From Pseudomonadota bacterium (GTDB taxonomy: Bacteria > Pseudomonadota > Gammaproteobacteria > Xanthomonadales > Xanthomonadaceae): a stretch of 16,267 bases of DNA. The notes below the pieces were generated by a model that saw only the letters and a program-made list of their open reading frames with translations, made no database searches and was not told the origin of the DNA. The position numbers and the translations under genes are program-made. How positions within the stretch are numbered: position 1 is the stretch's first letter; every line of letters starts with the position of its first letter. Location of the stretch: positions 1-16,267 of the forward strand of contig JAEXLY010000234.1 in assembly GCA_023444765.1 (NCBI GenBank), in the 5' to 3' direction. This document shows, piece after piece, positions 13,059 through 16,267 of the stretch.

Positions 13059-14474
13059 TCAGATGGCCTTGGAATAGCGCACTCCCTCGGGCTGCGTATC
13101 CAGGTACCGGTCGAAACACATGGCAATGATACGCAACAGGGCGCGTCCGCGGGGCGTGGCGCGGATCCAGCCCGGCGGGCACTGCACCAGGCCGTCGTCC
13201 TGCAGCGGCCGCAGCGCGGCCAGGGACTCCCGGAAATACTCGCCGAACGAGATGCCGTACGTTTTCTCGACCCGGCGCACGTCGACCTCGCCCTGGCACA
13301 TCAGCTGCTGGATCAGGTCGGCCCGCAACACGTCGTCGTTGCCCAGCATCAGGCCGCGCCAGATCGGAAGCCGTCCCTCGTCCACCGCCGCTTCCCAGCT
13401 GGGCAGGTCGCGGTGGTTCTGGGTGAAGCTGTCGCCGACGTGGCTGATCGCGCTCACCCCGAAGCCCACCAGGTCGGTCTCGGCGTGGGTGGTGTAGCCC
13501 ATGAAGTTGCGATGCAGGCCGCCCTCGCGCTGGGCGCGGGCCAGCTCGTCGCCGGGCAGCGCGAAGTGGTCCATGCCGATGTACTCGTAGCCGGCGTCGC
13601 CCAGCCGCTGCACGGCCAGTTCCAGCAGCGCCAGCTTGCCTTCGGGGCTGGGCAGGTCGGCGTCCTCGATCTGGCGCTGGGCCTTGAACAGCCGCGGCAT
13701 GTGCGCGTAGCCGTAGATGGCCAGGCGGTCGGGGCGCGCGTCGATCACGGTGTCGAGCGTCCGGCCGAAGCCCTCCAGCGTCTGCTTCGGCAGGCCGTAG
13801 ATCAGGTCCACGTTCACCGAGCGCATGCCGAAGCGGCGGCAGGCGTCGATGATCGCCAGGGTCTCGTCGATGCCCTGCACCCGGTTGATCGCCTTCTGGA
13901 CTTCGGGATCGAAGTCCTGCACGCCCAGGCTGGTGCGGTTGAACCCGATCGCCGACAGCACCTCGATGTCCTCGGGGGTGACGAAGCGCGGGTCGAGCTC
14001 GATCGAGAAGTCGCGGTCCGCCGCGCGGCTGAAGCTGAACTGGCGGCCCAGGCTTCCGACCAGTTCGCCCAGCAGCTCGGGGGCGAGGAAGTTGGGCGTG
14101 CCGCCGCCCAGGTGCAGCTGCACCACCTCGCGGTCGCGGTCGAACAGCGGCGCGACCAGCGCGATCTCGCGCTCAAGCCGGTCGAGGTAGATGCGGCCGC
14201 GCGCCACGTCGCGGGTGATGATCCGGTTGCAGCCGCAGTAGAAGCAGGGGCTCTGGCAGTACGGAATATGCACGTACAGCGACAGCTGCCGCGGGATCGG
14301 GTCCTGGTTGCTGCGCCGCGCGATGTCGCGGAAGTCCGCCTCGCCGAAACCCTCGGCGAAATGCGGCGCGGTGGGGTAGGAGGTGTAGCGCGGCCCGGGG
14401 CGGTCGTAGCGGCGCAGCAGCTCCGCGTCGAAACGCCAGGTCCTTGCCGGATTGACGGGGGAGATGGTCTGCAT
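13059..14474 (-). CDS. hemN: Oxygen-independent coproporphyrinogen III oxidase HemN
   Basis: A 471-residue cytosolic radical-SAM enzyme that converts coproporphyrinogen III to protoporphyrinogen IX without oxygen. The cluster motif CX3CX2C is Cys73, Cys77 and Cys80 (CQSPCFYCGC, with the HemN-specific Cys82). GGGTPN follows for SAM binding. PGPRYTSYPTA near residue 26, DLIYGLPKQT, GMDHFALP and LHRNFMGYTT are hallmarks of true HemN rather than the HemW haem chaperone, and the C-terminal HemN domain is complete. The ATG at 14474 is preferred for homology. It has no Shine-Dalgarno, and a GATACT -10 element at 14487-14482 plus the FNR box place transcription start at the ATG itself. fnr lies 30 nt downstream. 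It supplies haem for NorB and cbb3 oxidase at low oxygen. Confidence 0.97.
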   Translation of the reverse strand: MQTISPVNPARTWRFDAELLRRYDRPGPRYTSYPTAPHFAEGFGEADFRDIARRSNQDPIPRQLSLYVHIPYCQSPCFYCGCNRIITRDVARGRIYLDRLEREIALVAPLFDRDREVVQLHLGGGTPNFLAPELLGELVGSLGRQFSFSRAADRDFSIELDPRFVTPEDIEVLSAIGFNRTSLGVQDFDPEVQKAINRVQGIDETLAIIDACRRFGMRSVNVDLIYGLPKQTLEGFGRTLDTVIDARPDRLAIYGYAHMPRLFKAQRQIEDADLPSPEGKLALLELAVQRLGDAGYEYIGMDHFALPGDELARAQREGGLHRNFMGYTTHAETDLVGFGVSAISHVGDSFTQNHRDLPSWEAAVDEGRLPIWRGLMLGNDDVLRADLIQQLMCQGEVDVRRVEKTYGISFGEYFRESLAALRPLQDDGLVQCPPGWIRATPRGRALLRIIAMCFDRYLDTQPEGVRYSKAI

Positions 14475-14481
14475 GGGGGCC

Positions 14482-14522
14482 AGTATCTGGACTTTTCGTC
14501 CCACCGCCTTGACCCGGATCAA
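14482..14522 (-). promoter_or_regulatory. hemN promoter: FNR box and -10 element
   Basis: The box at 14509-14522 reads TTGATCCGGGTCAA in the direction of hemN. Its centre is 41.5 bp before the A of the hemN ATG. GATACT (14487-14482) matches four of six -10 positions and sits where a start site at 14474-14475 needs it. Box and -10 thus agree independently on a leaderless transcript, and make hemN-fnr an autoregulated unit. Confidence 0.82.
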
Positions 14523-14639
14523 GCCCGGGGAACCCCGTCCCGGAGGCGGCCTGGCCCGGAGCAATTTGTCCCACCGGCGGCCACGGGCGGTCCGGGGGGC
14601 GATAATGGCGCCCGGGAGGCGCGACGCCGCCCGCCGGTC

Positions 14640-14692
14640 CGTCCGGCCGCGGGGACGGCGTCCGGCCGACCCGCTCCACAGCCGTCCGGCCG
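14640..14692. repeat. Three 10-bp direct repeats upstream of the ccoN FNR box
   Basis: CGTCCGGCCG occurs at 14640-14649, 14659-14668 and 14683-14692 (19- and 24-bp periods), ending 5 bp before the ccoN FNR box. The unit is GC-rich, so some recurrence by chance is possible in this genome. Its place between two divergent promoters makes a regulatory role worth considering. Confidence 0.5.
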
Positions 14693-14697
14693 GGACG

Positions 14698-14746
14698 TTG
14701 ATTGCGATCAACGACGCGCCCGTGCCCCCGGACTACCCTTCGCCAC
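14698..14746 (+). promoter_or_regulatory. ccoN promoter: FNR/Anr box, -10 and start site
   Basis: TTGATTGCGATCAA (14698-14711) is a perfect symmetrical FNR/Anr box. TACCCT at 14734-14739 occupies -12 to -7 when the box is placed at -41.5, giving a start site at 14746. The geometry is that of a textbook class II FNR promoter and leaves a 20-nt leader before the ccoN ATG. Confidence 0.88.
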
Positions 14747-14766
14747 GTTCAATGTCAGGACGCGCC

Positions 14767-16245
14767 ATGCAACAGGCCGCTACAGAAACTTACAACGACA
14801 AGGTGGTCCGCCAGTTCGCGGTGATGACCGTGGTCTGGGGCATCGTCGGCATGGCCGTGGGCGTGCTGATCGCGGCCCAGCTCTACTGGCCCGACCTCAC
14901 CAAGGGGATCTCCTGGCTCAGCTACGGCCGCCTGCGGCCCCTGCACACCAATGCGGTGATCTTCGCCTTCGGTGGCAGCGCGCTGTTCGCCACCAGCCTG
15001 CACGTGGTGCAGCGTACCTGCCACGTGCGCCTGCTCAGCGACAGGCTGGCGGCGTTCGTGTTCTGGGGCTGGCAGGCGGTGATCGTGGCCGCGGCGATCA
15101 CATTGCCGCTGGGCCTGACCCAGGGCAAGGAGTACGCCGAGCTGGAGTGGCCGGTCGACCTGCTGATCACGGTGGTCTGGGTGGCGTACGCGGTGCTGTT
15201 CTTCGGCACGATCGCCAAGCGCCGGGTCAAGCACATCTACGTGGCCAACTGGTTCTACGGCGCGTACATCATCGCCATCGCCCTGCTGCACATCGTCAAC
15301 AACATCGCGATGCCGGTGGGCCTGGGCAAGTCCTACAGCATGTACACCGGCGCGGTCGATGCGATGGTGCAGTGGTGGTATGGCCACAACGCGGTGGGCT
15401 TCCTGCTGACCGCCGGTTTCCTCGGCATGATGTACTACTTCGTGCCCAAGCAGGCCGAGCGGCCGATCTACTCCTACCGCCTGTCGATCGTGCACTTCTG
15501 GGCGCTGATCGCGGTCTACATGTGGGCCGGCCCGCACCACCTGCAGTACACCGCCCTGCCCGACTGGGCGCAGAACCTGGGCATGGTGTTCTCGCTGATC
15601 CTGCTGGCCCCCAGCTGGGGCGGCGCCATCAACGGCATCATGACCCTGTCGGGCGTGTGGCATAAGCTGCGCACCGACCCGATCCTGAAGTTCCTCATCG
15701 TCGCGCTCAGCTTCTACATGATCGCCACGTTCGAGGGACCGATGATGTCGATCAAGACGGTCAACTCGCTGTCCCACTACACCGACTGGACCGTGGGCCA
15801 CGTCCACGCCGGCGCCCTGGGCTGGGTGGCGATGATCTCGATCGGTTCGATCTATGCGCTGTTGCCGCGGCTGCTGGGCCTGCGCGAGATGTACTCCACC
15901 AAGTGGGTGGACCTGCACTTCTGGATGCACACCATCGGCGTGGTGCTGTACATCGCCTCGATGTGGATCGCCGGCGTGATGCAGGGCCTGATGTGGCGCG
16001 CGACCAACGACGACGGCACGCTGACCTACAGCTTCGTCGAGGCGCTCAACGCCACCTATCCCTACTTCCTGGTGCGCCTGCTCGGCGGCGTGGTGGTGCT
16101 GGTGGGCATGTTCCTGATGGCGGTCAACGTGTGGAAGACCTACCGCCAGGGCCAGGCCATCGCCGCCGACCAGCCGGTGCTCGCACCGGATCCTTCCCAG
16201 TCGATTGCCGCCGTGGGCCACGCCCGCGCCGGAGGCCAGGCATGA
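14767..16245 (+). CDS. ccoN: cbb3-type cytochrome c oxidase subunit I, CcoN
   Basis: A 492-residue catalytic subunit of the high-affinity cbb3 oxidase, which reduces oxygen to water at very low oxygen levels in the inner membrane. All key residues are present: His60 and His347 for low-spin haem b, His345 for haem b3, His207, His257 and His258 for CuB, and Tyr251, the tyrosine cross-linked to His207. These numbers equal those used for Pseudomonas stutzeri CcoN, which supports the ATG at 14767. AGGA lies 6 nt upstream. An in-frame ATG at 14752 would add five residues. The stop overlaps the next ATG (ATGA, 16242-16245), indicating translational coupling to the next subunit. hemN-fnr is divergent, with two FNR boxes in the shared 292-bp region. 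Confidence 0.98.
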   Translation: MQQAATETYNDKVVRQFAVMTVVWGIVGMAVGVLIAAQLYWPDLTKGISWLSYGRLRPLHTNAVIFAFGGSALFATSLHVVQRTCHVRLLSDRLAAFVFWGWQAVIVAAAITLPLGLTQGKEYAELEWPVDLLITVVWVAYAVLFFGTIAKRRVKHIYVANWFYGAYIIAIALLHIVNNIAMPVGLGKSYSMYTGAVDAMVQWWYGHNAVGFLLTAGFLGMMYYFVPKQAERPIYSYRLSIVHFWALIAVYMWAGPHHLQYTALPDWAQNLGMVFSLILLAPSWGGAINGIMTLSGVWHKLRTDPILKFLIVALSFYMIATFEGPMMSIKTVNSLSHYTDWTVGHVHAGALGWVAMISIGSIYALLPRLLGLREMYSTKWVDLHFWMHTIGVVLYIASMWIAGVMQGLMWRATNDDGTLTYSFVEALNATYPYFLVRLLGGVVVLVGMFLMAVNVWKTYRQGQAIAADQPVLAPDPSQSIAAVGHARAGGQA

Positions 16246-16267
16246 GCGAGCACAAGAACACCAACCC
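16242..16267 (+). CDS. ccoO: Start of probable ccoO (cut by the window end)
   Basis: Only the first eight codons (MSEHKNTN) are in the window. They begin with an ATG overlapping the ccoN stop, with GGAGG at 16231-16235 as Shine-Dalgarno. The residues alone do not identify the protein. The call rests on the usual ccoNOQP gene order, in which the cytochrome c subunit CcoO follows CcoN. Confidence 0.75.

Noticed and set aside
14752..14766. Earlier ATG of ccoN at 14752
   Set aside because: It would leave only a 6-nt leader. The ATG at 14767 has AGGA at proper spacing and gives residue numbers equal to those of known CcoN.
12081..15665. A 1194-codon open frame on the plus strand
   Set aside because: It runs antisense to fnr and hemN and then out of frame through ccoN. 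Its translation is Arg/His/Gly/Val-rich with no domain, an effect of high GC on the opposite strand of real genes.

Overview
The window is about 16.3 kb of very GC-rich DNA whose gene families, promoter style and intergenic repeat type suggest a gammaproteobacterium of the Xanthomonadaceae/Lysobacteraceae (Lysobacter, Luteimonas or Pseudoxanthomonas type). That placement is inferred from protein character and layout, not from a search. The core is a cluster for life at low oxygen: reduction of nitrite to nitric oxide, reduction of NO to N2O, NO tolerance, oxygen-independent haem synthesis, an FNR/Anr-type oxygen sensor and the start of a cbb3 oxidase operon.

Layout: a tRNA-Ala(CGC) with its own promoter and terminator (79-236); a patatin-like lipoprotein (582-1625); nirK copper nitrite reductase (1781-2950) with two FNR-type boxes in front and a strong terminator behind; a 739-nt stretch with no convincing gene; a housekeeping/stress block of pirin, a TRIC-type channel and chrA (3752-6645); then, on the minus strand, a SirB2-like membrane protein, nnrS, a small DUF6522-like protein and quinol-dependent norB (6650-11183). 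A large inverted repeat follows, then a CopD-like membrane protein (11612-12055, plus), the minus-strand pair hemN-fnr (14474 down to 12276), and divergently ccoN and the first codons of probable ccoO (14767 to the window end).

The genes are tied together by FNR/Dnr-type palindromes (TTGAY-N4-RTCAA). I found six good ones and one weaker one, in front of nirK (two), nnrS, norB, copD-like, hemN and ccoN. The fnr gene lies in the cluster downstream of hemN, so the regulator probably controls its own operon. NirK makes NO in the periplasm, NorB removes it in the inner membrane, NnrS and perhaps the DUF6522 and CopD-like proteins assist, and HemN and cbb3 oxidase support haem supply and microaerobic respiration.

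The most interesting signals are: (1) for hemN, nnrS and copD-like the FNR box lies almost exactly 41.5-42.5 bp before the start codon, so a standard class II promoter would make leaderless or nearly leaderless mRNAs, whereas nirK, norB and ccoN have normal leaders with Shine-Dalgarno sequences; (2) the boxes fall into two sequence types, and nirK carries one of each, 61 bp apart; (3) a small poorly characterised protein lies between norB and nnrS; (4) two self-complementary modules form a roughly 135-bp inverted repeat beside norB.
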